Part shown: positions 54,274 through 62,283 of the stretch, one piece after another | Position numbering within the stretch: position 1 is the first letter of the stretch | Layout of the letters: the number at the start of each line of letters is the position of its first letter | NCBI GenBank assembly: GCA_963805705.1 | Contig: CAWDVH010000001.1 | Span: 496,001 to 560,000 of the forward strand | Direction of reading: 5' to 3' | DNA from: CAWDVH01 sp963805705 | GTDB lineage: Bacteria > Actinomycetota > Actinomycetes > Streptosporangiales > Streptosporangiaceae | DNA: 64,000 bases | Translations under genes and position numbers: made by a program | The notes under the pieces: model-generated | Database searches by the model: none | Seen by the model: only the letters and a program-made list of their open reading frames with translations | Told to the model about the DNA's origin: nothing

Positions 54274-55161
54274 CTACGCCGTGAGGCGATCCGCTTCGGC
54301 CAGCAGCAGATCGCCAAAGGGCTGAAAGCCAATGCTGCAGGCGTAGACGCCGCTGACGACTCGGTGGATGGTTCCCCATTCCCAGATGGCGGTGGCATCC
54401 ACGCCCGTGCGAGAAGCCAGCTGCTCAGTCCGCGCCCGGAGGTCATCGCCGAGGTCCGGGTTGCAGCGCACGATGGTGCCCAGATCGCACGCCGGCTCGG
54501 CCCGCAGCCCGGCTGGATCGATGAGCTTGTAGCTGCCGTCACTCGCCTGCAGGGCGTTCATCTCGTGGATGTCCCCGTGGACGAGAACCGCGGACCGGTC
54601 GTCGTGGGCCAGGCGACGACGATTCATGCAATCCAGCGCGTCCGCCACAGTGGCCGGCGAACACGGTCGCCCCCCCTGCTCCCATAGTCTGGGCAGCCGA
54701 TCGGCGTACTGCTCAGCCAGCGTCGCGCCGGTGGGAAGGTCAATGCCGGGGCCGATCGGACGCCACAGGCGAACCGCCAGTTCGCACAGCAAGTTGTGGC
54801 GGCTGACAGGGTCGGCCACGATGTCGTACATCGGAGGCCCCAGGCGCTCCAGCAGAAGGGCCTGCCGGCTCACGTCTTCGCCCAGCAGCCTGGCGCATCC
54901 CCCTCCGTTCGCCAGGCGCAGCACCACGGCCTCCTGCCCGACGTCCCGACCTGGCACACCGATCTTGAGGACCGCCGGAGTTCCGTCAGCCAGCGTCACC
55001 TCGACGACCAGGGCGGCGTGACCGCCCGCGAAGCTGGACCCGATCATCAAAGACCACTCCTGGGCCAGCGAGCCGACCACCCCTGGCAGCTCGTCCAGCC
55101 AGGGCTCGTTCCCGTCAGCTATGACCGTCTTGCGGACCTGGTCAGGAATGTCGAGGCGCAT
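54274..55161 (-). CDS. Aminoglycoside/hydroxyurea-type phosphotransferase
   Basis: 295 residues of the APH(6)/hydroxyurea kinase family. ATP-binding half: VVEVTLADGTPAVLKIGVP (Lys near 66), GGGCARLLGEDVSRQALLLERLG. Catalytic loop LVHGDIHEMNALQ (Asp near 193) and metal Asp in KLIDPAGLRAEP. All key residues are present, so it is probably active. It lies inside the island, a common place for resistance genes, but the drug is unknown. Confidence 0.88.
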   Translation of the reverse strand: MRLDIPDQVRKTVIADGNEPWLDELPGVVGSLAQEWSLMIGSSFAGGHAALVVEVTLADGTPAVLKIGVPGRDVGQEAVVLRLANGGGCARLLGEDVSRQALLLERLGPPMYDIVADPVSRHNLLCELAVRLWRPIGPGIDLPTGATLAEQYADRLPRLWEQGGRPCSPATVADALDCMNRRRLAHDDRSAVLVHGDIHEMNALQASDGSYKLIDPAGLRAEPACDLGTIVRCNPDLGDDLRARTEQLASRTGVDATAIWEWGTIHRVVSGVYACSIGFQPFGDLLLAEADRLTA

Positions 55162-55505
55162 ACCGCCAGCCTAAAACCGAGCTAACAAGTCAGTCGTGAT
55201 CGGCACCCGCCACGGTAGTCGCGATCATCAGGTTGGCTGCCTTGATCGGCAAGCTCAACCCGCGCATAGCTAGCACGTTCTGCTGCCGGGCGTAATTACC
55301 CAGGAGCCATCGGACGTTTTACTGAACACCAGGCGACTGCCTCTAGATACCAAGATTGCCGTACCGAACTGATCTTCGTCTCGCGCCACCCTGTCGCCGG
55401 GTAGCCAGCCTTGACCGGATTCTCGGCACCAGATACTGGCAGAATTGTGCCTTTGGCCAAGTACGCTTCCAGCGCGTGGAGGGGAGTAGTCCCGTGCGGT
55501 TCGGG
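55162..55505. other. Intergenic stretch
   Basis: On the minus strand WLLGNYARQQNVLAMRGLSLP continues to a stop near 55196 without a start; probably a remnant. Nothing else is supported. Confidence 0.35.
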
Positions 55506-56110
55506 TTATTCACTTGAAAACTGAATTCCACATTCCCGCCACAATTCGACGCGCCGCTCCCTGACGCCGACGCACCGCCGGACTGAGAAGATCCTGTCGG
55601 GCACCAGGACCTTGAACACCCCGCCGAAGAACACCCACGCCGCATCGCAGCCCGCGACGAACGCGCCCAGGGTCTGGGCGAAGCTCAGCCACACGAACAT
55701 GTGCCGCGAATAGCAGGCGGTGAAGATCAGCGCGTGCACCTTCCGCTGCCGCCCGCTCACCGGATCGGCCACCAGGCCCAGGTAGCCGAAGTCGATCTGG
55801 CACTCCATCCCCGGCTCCCCGTCGGCGACGCGGACCGTCGCCGCGGTCTTCCCGAACCCGCACCGCTCCACGCAGAACCGGTGCAGCGTCCGGTACGGCA
55901 CCGTGATGCCCTGCCGTTCCAGCAGCACCCCGATCTTGACCACCGACAGGCAGGCTTTCACCTGCCCGGCGATCTCAGACTGGCAGGCCTCCAGCCGCTC
56001 CCACGGCCGCCCGTGCCCGCCCGGCCGCACCGGCCGGACCGCCTCAGCGACCTGACCGACCAGCTCATCAGTCAGCTGCCCCGGCCCGCCGCCGCGGACA
56101 TGCAGCTGTC
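55506..56110 (-). pseudogene. IS21-type istA transposase fragment
   Basis: The minus strand reads GQLTDELVGQVAEAVRP, then ERLEACQSEIAGQVKACLSVVKIGVLLERQG and the start of the DDE domain MECQIDFGYLGLVADPVSGRQRKVHALIFTACYSRHMFVWLSF. After FKVLVPD the match ends and the frame runs into unrelated sequence. Both ends are missing and no istB follows. Catalytic Asp in QIDFG is present, but the element cannot be active. Confidence 0.8.
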
Positions 56111-56461
56111 GACGTGAGAGTACCGAGTATTACGACTGCCACGTCGAGGCTCCTGGGTCTAACTGCAGAGCTGAGGCTGCGCTGGCGGTCACGGATACAC
56201 GGCCACATTCCTCTTCTCCTACCTTCAGGATTCTCCCAGCCGTCGACACCTGTCCGCAGTCCGCACAAGCTCGGACCACAGACGGGCTGGTGATCTAATT
56301 TAGCTAGTGCCCAGTGGCTCGACCGACCAGCTACTCGTCTCCACGATGGTGATCAGGCGACCTGAAAGGGCTGGCGGGGTGCCGGCCGTCATAGCGTCGT
56401 GGCAAGATTGCGCCATGCTCGCCGGCGGACCCTTCCTCGGGTGCGCTGGCGGGCCATTGCC

Positions 56462-57469
56462 ATGACCGGAATCGAAGCTTCGACCTCTCCCCCTGCCTTG
56501 CCGCGCTGGTTCGGACCTAGAGCCAGCCCAGATGACCCGGCCGTCTCGGCCCTGATCGACCGCGTCGCGCGCGGGGCCGGATGGGCAGACATCGGCGGTG
56601 GGTTCAACCTCAACGTGCGGATAGACGCTGAGCCGCCGGTTGTCCTCCGGGTTCACAGGCCCTGGGTCCGCCGCGGCCGGGTCGCGGGACTGCGGCGCTT
56701 GCGGGAGCGGCTCGGGCGGACGCAAGTCCGCGTCGCTCGGCCGATTCCGATTTCCGGCTGCGACCTGCTGAGGGTCGCTGATCGTTGGGCTGAGCTTGAG
56801 GAGTTCATCGATCACGTGCAGCCACGGGCGGGCGAGGACTCCTACGTCCGCCTATTTGAGGAGCTCGGACGTGTTCACACTGCGCTCAAAGCAGTCTGGG
56901 AGCCCAGTCCGCCCGAACCCCTCGACGACCACAAAACCTTCGGCCAACTGCGTTACTCGGTCGGCTTCACACGCCGCAGGCTCGGACCTCGCAGCGAGCC
57001 GGTCGTGCGTCGGATGCGCCAGCTGACTGGCGAGCTCTCCCAGCTCCGGAAGGAGGTCGAACTGCCATGCGCCCCGATTCATGGGGACTACAAATTGGGC
57101 AACGCGGGAGAACTGTCAGACGGCTCATGGGTCACCTTCGACCTGGATTTCGCGAGGGTCAGGGAGCGGCTGTACGACATCGCGGGCAGCCTGAACCACG
57201 TCGCACAGAGCGGCGCATTCCAAGGCGGCCTGGTGCGGCTCCCCGCCACCGACTTGCCCGAGCCGGGACGACTGCTCGACGCCTACGAAGGCGCGGCTCC
57301 GGAACCGCTGACTCGCGACGAGCACCGTTGGCTCCCCGGGGCTCTGGCCCTCGTACCCTTGCACTGGGCTGCCACCGCAGGGCTCGTGGGCGGCGGCATC
57401 CGCGAGGCCGAAAGCGCAATGACCGCCGCCGAGGCCTGGTGGTCGCGCCGGGCTGAACTCTCCTCGTAG
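56462..57469 (+). CDS. APH-family phosphotransferase
   Basis: 335 residues from ATG 56462 (MTGIEASTSPPALPRW); 21 extra residues are open to 56399. VVLRVHRPWVRRGRV holds the ATP Lys/Arg region, the catalytic loop is APIHGDYKLGNAGEL and the metal Asp lies in VTFDLDFARVRERLYDIAGSL. It differs from the 54274 protein. Substrate unknown; homoserine/choline kinase-like enzymes look similar. Confidence 0.85.
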   Translation: MTGIEASTSPPALPRWFGPRASPDDPAVSALIDRVARGAGWADIGGGFNLNVRIDAEPPVVLRVHRPWVRRGRVAGLRRLRERLGRTQVRVARPIPISGCDLLRVADRWAELEEFIDHVQPRAGEDSYVRLFEELGRVHTALKAVWEPSPPEPLDDHKTFGQLRYSVGFTRRRLGPRSEPVVRRMRQLTGELSQLRKEVELPCAPIHGDYKLGNAGELSDGSWVTFDLDFARVRERLYDIAGSLNHVAQSGAFQGGLVRLPATDLPEPGRLLDAYEGAAPEPLTRDEHRWLPGALALVPLHWAATAGLVGGGIREAESAMTAAEAWWSRRAELSS

Positions 57470-57659
57470 TCCGGCGGCCGCGCTCGGGGACTGGAGTTCT
57501 CGGCCGAGCTCCGACTCCACTGAAGCGGCTGGCATGTCGCGCTAACCAACCTCTGCGATGAATGCGTGTAGCTTCGTGCACCCCGCGTGCCCCAACGACC
57601 GGCGAATGACAGCCACAGACGGGCACTGGCGGTCAACGTGACGTCTTGGCCGCTGACGA

Positions 57660-58560
57660 GACGAATACAACCACCGCCGCCCCCACCAGTCCCTGGACAT
57701 GGCCGCACCCGCCGGCAAGTTCTCCCCATCGCCCGCACCCCGCGACGAGTTGCAGTTGTGGGCGCCTGCCGACCTGGAGGCCGTGGCCACTACGGCCCTG
57801 GCGCCTGATGGCGTTCAGCGGACGCCGGGACGAGACAGCTGGCCGGACGCCATCGAGATTGATCGCCTGGTTCCGGCGTCCGGCAACATGACCGTCGGGC
57901 CGCAGCAGTTCTGGCTGGGCATCAGCAGGGTAGGCCAGCAGGTCAGGTTCTGGATCGACATCACCACCGTCCACATGAGCATCGCAGGCTGGCGGATCAA
58001 GACCGTGCCGTCCCGGCTGTCGGCGGTCGACCTGGCCGGCTACGGCAGGCTGATGCGTGCCCCGCCGGACCGCCCCCGGCAGGAGCAGCGCCCGGCGTCC
58101 TGGCCGCGACAAGCTGCGTGGAAGTACAGCGGCTGGTCAACTCTGCCGGGGTCATCACCCTGGGCAACCAGGTCATCCATGTCGGTTCCGCTGGCCGGGC
58201 AGCGGGCCCGGATCCGCCTCGACGGTCAGGTTATGCATGTCATTACCCAGGACGGCGTGCTGTGGCGGACCCTGCCCTGCGCAGTCCCGCCCGGCCAGCG
58301 GCACCGGCTGCAAGGCGTCCGCCTTGCGGGGCCAGACCCGCTGCCGCAGCCCGGCCTGACCATCCAGCCGAAGGTGTCCAGCCGTGGCGGCATCCAGGTC
58401 GCGCGCCAGCGCATCCAGGCCGGCATGACCCACGCCGGCCCGCCCGTCCCCATCGACCTCGGCGATACCAGCCTGCGGGTCATCGACCAGCACGGCGAGC
58501 TGATCACCACCGTCTCGAGGGTCAGCAACGGCGGGGATAAGCAGGTACAAGGCCCACCGA
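57660..58560 (+). pseudogene. IS481-type transposase, C-terminal remnant
   Basis: Begins in YNHRRPHQSLDMAAP, the classic end of the IS481 DDE domain, and continues through the actinobacterial C-terminal tail modules: IEIDRLVPASGNMTVGPQQFW (about 57852), EVQRLVNSAGVITLGNQVIH (58118) and, after a frameshift near 58190, LAGQRARIRLDGQVMHV, then VIDQHGELITTV. The DDE core and N terminus are absent. A second frame break lies near 58060. Confidence 0.75.
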
Positions 58561-58789
58561 ACCCCGCAGCGGCGATAACTGCGCTTCCCGGACCGCACAG
58601 GCTCCGCCGGGCCTTCACCGCGTCAACATCGCTCGTCCTCGCGCTGGCGCGCTGCGGGCACTCCACGCCGACCCCGCCGCGGGCCCCGGCGCTGACGGGC
58701 ACCAGTCCGGGAACCAGGCTCCTGGCCAAGGGTCACCCGGGGGCCACGCGGGAAAGACAAGTACCAGGTGCCTACCGGAAGGAGACTCG

Positions 58790-59152
58790 ATGAGCCGGCC
58801 CGCACGCATGCTCACCGCTGCCGCGGCCGCGGTCACGCTCGCCCCGGTCCTGCTCACCGCATCCGGCTGCAGCACACAGTCATGCGCCGGCCAGTGCGGA
58901 CCGCCCTTCCAGCTGCAGGTCGTCTTCCGGCACGGCACCTCACAGCAGGCAGCCATCGCCGCCATGCGCAAATGCCAGGCCAGCCCCCTGGTCATCCGGA
59001 TCGGCCAGCCAAACCAGCCCCGCCCCGGCCACCCCGGCCAGCGGACCGCGATCATCTACACCACCAAGATACCGATCACCGCCCAGCACATCCCGCTGCT
59101 GACCTGCCTGCACCACTCACCAGCGATCATGACGGCCTCCTGGCCGGACTGA
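58790..59152 (+). CDS. Small secreted lipoprotein
   Basis: 120 residues. GAAGGAG precedes the ATG. Signal peptide MSRPARMLTAAAAAVTLAPV with lipobox LTASGC (Cys27), so a lipoprotein. The mature part has Cys32, Cys36 and two more and a small alpha/beta pattern (FQLQVVFRHGTSQQAAIAAMRKC). Not recognised. It sits between the two transposase fragments. Confidence 0.75.
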   Translation: MSRPARMLTAAAAAVTLAPVLLTASGCSTQSCAGQCGPPFQLQVVFRHGTSQQAAIAAMRKCQASPLVIRIGQPNQPRPGHPGQRTAIIYTTKIPITAQHIPLLTCLHHSPAIMTASWPD

Positions 59153-59279
59153 CCACCACACCCCAGCCACAGCCACAGCCCACAACAGGACCCCCACCCC
59201 AGAAACCGTCCACCATCACCTGAAGCCAAACCGGGCCCCGTCAACCATCAGCTGGACCTAGGCATCACCGAACCATCAC

Positions 59280-59390
59280 TGGGCCGTGCTGGCGGTGTCC
59301 GGGGACCGGGTTATTGAGGTCGCGCACGAGCTGAGGGTGTCGCCGCAGAGCCCGCACAGCTGCATGCGTTCGGCTGCCCGGTCCTCTAGC
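59280..59390 (+). pseudogene. Transposase N-terminal (HTH) remnant
   Basis: AVLAVSGDRVIEVAHELRVSPQS is the first helix-turn-helix of IS481-type transposases; the reading then decays (HSCMRSAARSSSG). The C-terminal remnant of the same family is upstream, so the two parts are in reversed order. Confidence 0.6.
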
Positions 59391-60270
59391 GGTAGGGCGT
59401 CAGATCGGCCCGGGGATAGCGCGTTTGGGTGTCGGCCAAGGTTTGCTCGTCCCAATACGGATCGCCCGGAGCTGGGAAGCCGAACACCGACCGCTCCCGG
59501 GGAGAGGCCCGCTCGACGATCTCGAACCAGTCTGACCGCGTCGCGCGCTCGGCCCAGGCGACCCGGCCGGTCCAGCGCGGTGCCCACACATCGTAGTCGG
59601 CGAGGAGCGCAAAGCGGGCTGATCGTTCGCCGGTCATGCGCGACCCACGGTGAAGTACGTCGGACCGAAAAGCGAACAGGGTTCCTGCCGGACCGGTCAT
59701 CGAGACCTCCTCCTCGGCGAACATCCCCTCGGGGAGGTAGTTCATGATGTCGTGATGCCCAGGGACCGGCCAGTACGGGACGCCCTGCCCGACCGGCAGC
59801 GGAACGATCTTGGTTGGGCCGTCCTCATCGCCTACGTCGGACAGCAGGATCCAACTCAACATCTGCGTGGCCGGCTCGGAGCGCTTGGGCACGACGAGGC
59901 TGTGGTTGACGAAGTCGCGGTGGAGGCGCTGGTCGTAGTCGACGGCTCCGGCGTACTTGGCCCACAGGGACGCCTCGTAGAGCCGCAGGTCGGCTGAGCC
60001 CAGGAAGCGCTCCGCCAGGTCGAGCAGGTCCGGGTGGAAGGCCAGCCGGTTCAGGTTCCAGGATCGCCACGGTCCGCTGACTTCGCCGGCCCACTGGTCC
60101 GCCGCCAACCACGCATAAGCAGCTGGGTCGGCGAAATACACCTCGGGCCGCGGGTAGTGCAGCCACAGAGCTTCCTGGGCCGCGGCCAGCTCGTCAGCCT
60201 CGAGGAAACCCTCGAAGAGCAGGTAACCCCGCTCCCGCAGGTCCGCCAAGCAACGGTCGGGCACCCTCAT
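59386..60270 (-). CDS. PhyH-type Fe(II)/2-oxoglutarate dioxygenase
   Basis: 294 residues. N-terminal LADLRERGYLLFEGFLEADELAAAQEAL is typical of phytanoyl-CoA dioxygenase-like proteins. The iron ligands are His-x-Asp in RLHRDFVNH (near 117) and the distal His in VLHRGSRMTGERSARFAL, whose Arg binds oxoglutarate. Substrate unknown. It seems intact within an otherwise decayed region. Confidence 0.88.
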   Translation of the reverse strand: MRVPDRCLADLRERGYLLFEGFLEADELAAAQEALWLHYPRPEVYFADPAAYAWLAADQWAGEVSGPWRSWNLNRLAFHPDLLDLAERFLGSADLRLYEASLWAKYAGAVDYDQRLHRDFVNHSLVVPKRSEPATQMLSWILLSDVGDEDGPTKIVPLPVGQGVPYWPVPGHHDIMNYLPEGMFAEEEVSMTGPAGTLFAFRSDVLHRGSRMTGERSARFALLADYDVWAPRWTGRVAWAERATRSDWFEIVERASPRERSVFGFPAPGDPYWDEQTLADTQTRYPRADLTPYR

Positions 60271-60463
60271 CCCCGCACCCTAGCCGCCCTCGCAGTTCGA
60301 CCGCACCGGCATTTCGACAGTGCAGCGGTTCAGCGTCACCGCCGAACCCGCCGATTGGGCAGACACCCTCCCCGCGGGTTGCCGGCGCTCCTGACCTCGC
60401 TAATCCCCGGTTATCCAACCCGACCCAAGTACCCTGACCGCACGAGATCATCTAGCAGGAGGT

Positions 60464-60493
60464 GTTACGGATCATCTGACATCGATCCGTAAC
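60464..60493. repeat. Perfect 10-bp inverted repeat
   Basis: GTTACGGATC (60464-60473) and GATCCGTAAC (60484-60493), 10-base loop. Could be a terminator or a recombinase arm site. Soon after (60514-60535) CATCACCGAAG occurs twice. Confidence 0.55.
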
Positions 60494-60722
60494 GCATCAA
60501 CTGGAGCTCGACATCACCGAAGCATCACCGAAGCTACAGAGAGCGCCGCTACAGGTGCGAAGGATGACTACGGCGTAGGGCCGTGGCCAGGAACGGCCGC
60601 TCCAAGCTTGCTCAGTCAGTCGGTCGCATCCTCGACGAGTCCATATGGCGAAACAGCTCGGTTACGGGTGTAGCAAGCCCGGACGCTAAGCTTGATCATC
60701 ACAGCGTTTCCGCTGGTGAGAG

Positions 60723-60767
60723 TGGTGGTCAGGGGCGGGGTCGAACCGCCGACCTTCCGCTTTTCAG
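60723..60767 (-). other. tRNA-Phe 3'-half repeat (attachment-site scar 3)
   Basis: Best copy. Minus strand is CTGAAAAGCGGAAGGTCGGC to GACCACCA: anticodon loop with GAA, variable loop, T arm, acceptor strand and CCA, 45 bases. The sequence beyond the anticodon loop is not tRNA-like, so this is an attachment-site scar and not a gene. Confidence 0.8.
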
Positions 60768-60875
60768 GAGGCTGTGCGGGTCCAGGCGAGTCCACCATCG
60801 GCCGTCCAAGCGGGCGGGATAGCGCTCGCTCCTCATGAGAGTCCAGGACCGTAGCGATGGGTTCCAGAACCGTTG

Positions 60876-61215
60876 TTAGCACTCTGTTAGCAAGATCGCG
60901 TAACACGATGGGTGCGACTCGTGGCACAACAGGTGGAGAGCCGACCTGCCGTGCTGGACGCGCACCCAGGCCGCCTGGCCATCGGTGATGCTTGATCCCT
61001 CCGACCGGAGTTGACGGCGCCGCTGATACTGATCCCCGGTTCCTCCGATGAAGTCGATCACGGCACGAAGTTGCTGATCGCGCAGCCGGCGCTGACATTC
61101 TCTGCGGCCCTGGAACCAGGCACCGATCGCGACCCCATCAGCCCAATCAGCGCCCCACCTATGCCAGTTGCCACGACCTTGCCGCGCACTCCTGCCGTAT
61201 CCGCAGGAAGCGGGC
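60876..61215 (-). pseudogene. Remnant of a small membrane protein
   Basis: One minus-strand frame reads RGKVVATGIGGALIGLMGS (a membrane segment). After a shift the next reads RLRDQQLRAVIDFIGGTGDQYQRRRQLR, then QAAWVRVQHGRSALHLLCHE. This is the pattern of membrane-anchored hypothetical proteins of integrative elements. Broken by at least one frameshift. Confidence 0.4.
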
Positions 61216-61440
61216 GATCGATCGGAATAGTTTCCCAGGCCAGAGCAGGTCGGGGACACCGGGGATAGTTTCCGGTCCTTGGACGACGGGCGGAACACCC
61301 GTATCAGGGCTGCTGATCCGCCCGGTCGATGGGGTTCAATCCGCGCCTGAGCCGCTGTGGTAGTCGATAGCCGCCTCAAGCGAGCTGCGGACTAGGCGAG
61401 CCAAAGTCTCATCAAGTTTCAGACGGATTACACTAGGTGT

Positions 61441-61761
61441 GTGGCTGCACCAGAAAAGCTACCGGCCAGCGGCGGCGAGAGCTTAGGTGCCAGGGGCGAC
61501 ACACGCGTCACCACCCTAGCGTCGTCATCTTCACCCTCTCTTGTCCGGAAAGTCGTCACGTGGTTCTGCGTAGTCTCCGCTCCTTTGCTTGCAATAATTC
61601 TTTCTTTCCGGTCGTCCGGGCTGTGCTACAGCAACAGCGATGAATCCTTACAATTTAAGGAACATTATGCAGCTATATTCGGTTTACCTAGTGCCGCATT
61701 GATATCGAGCATGCTAGTAGCGGTATTCGAAGCCCGCTTTGATAATATCGAGATGAGATAG
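61441..61761 (+). CDS. Hypothetical small membrane protein
   Basis: 106 residues from GTG 61441. A Ser-rich N terminus is followed by a membrane segment (VVTWFCVVSAPLLAIILSF, 37-55) and a second (IFGLPSAALISSMLVAVFEA, 79-98). The second half is AT-rich compared with the surroundings. Not recognised. Followed by about 160 bases without a gene. Confidence 0.45.
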   Translation: MAAPEKLPASGGESLGARGDTRVTTLASSSSPSLVRKVVTWFCVVSAPLLAIILSFRSSGLCYSNSDESLQFKEHYAAIFGLPSAALISSMLVAVFEARFDNIEMR

Positions 61762-61921
61762 CTAACCTGGTAAAGTTTCGCGGCGCATCTGGACCTATTA
61801 TATTGTGGATCTTGTGCTTTTTGTCGATCAAGCCGCCAACCGGAGCCACTCACTCCGGAAAGCGTGGCCAGCGCCCGCTTAACCCGTAGTCAGGCTCCCG
61901 CGCAGGCCGCGTTTCCCCAGG

Positions 61922-62135
61922 TCAGGCCCAAACGTGAAGACCTCTCCAAGCTGAAAAGCTGATTTCGTCCTTAGGTTCGGGTTCTGACCGGCCCTTTGCT
62001 AACGGCTCGGTGCTAGGCGTATTCATCGCCTGGGCGAAGATACCTGCGGCAGCGGCCTCGGCGCTGCGCATGACGTGGCGTACACGCGCAGGGTGAAGGC
62101 TGGGTCGGCATGGCCAAGGCGAGCCTGACGTAGGA
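61922..62135 (-). pseudogene. Tyrosine-integrase C-terminal remnant with frameshift
   Basis: RLGHADPAFTLRVYA is the integrase box II and catalytic Tyr region. One C is missing at about 62072-62078, after which VMRSAEAAAAGIFAQAMNTP continues in the next frame to a stop at 61922. Different from the remnant at 52340. Confidence 0.75.
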
Positions 62136-62283
62136 CAACCGGCCAGCGGGTCTGGGCGTCTGATACGTAGCGTTCCGTCTCCAACATGCTGACATGGGCG
62201 TCGGCGTGTACCCGATGGATGGGGGCCCCATGGACTCGAAACCCACGCCTGGACCGCGAGCGTTGAGTTCGTGTGATGGCGCG

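Noticed and set aside
52560..60767. Functional tRNA-Phe genes
   Set aside because: Only the 3' half is present in each copy; no D arm or 5' acceptor strand can be found next to them.
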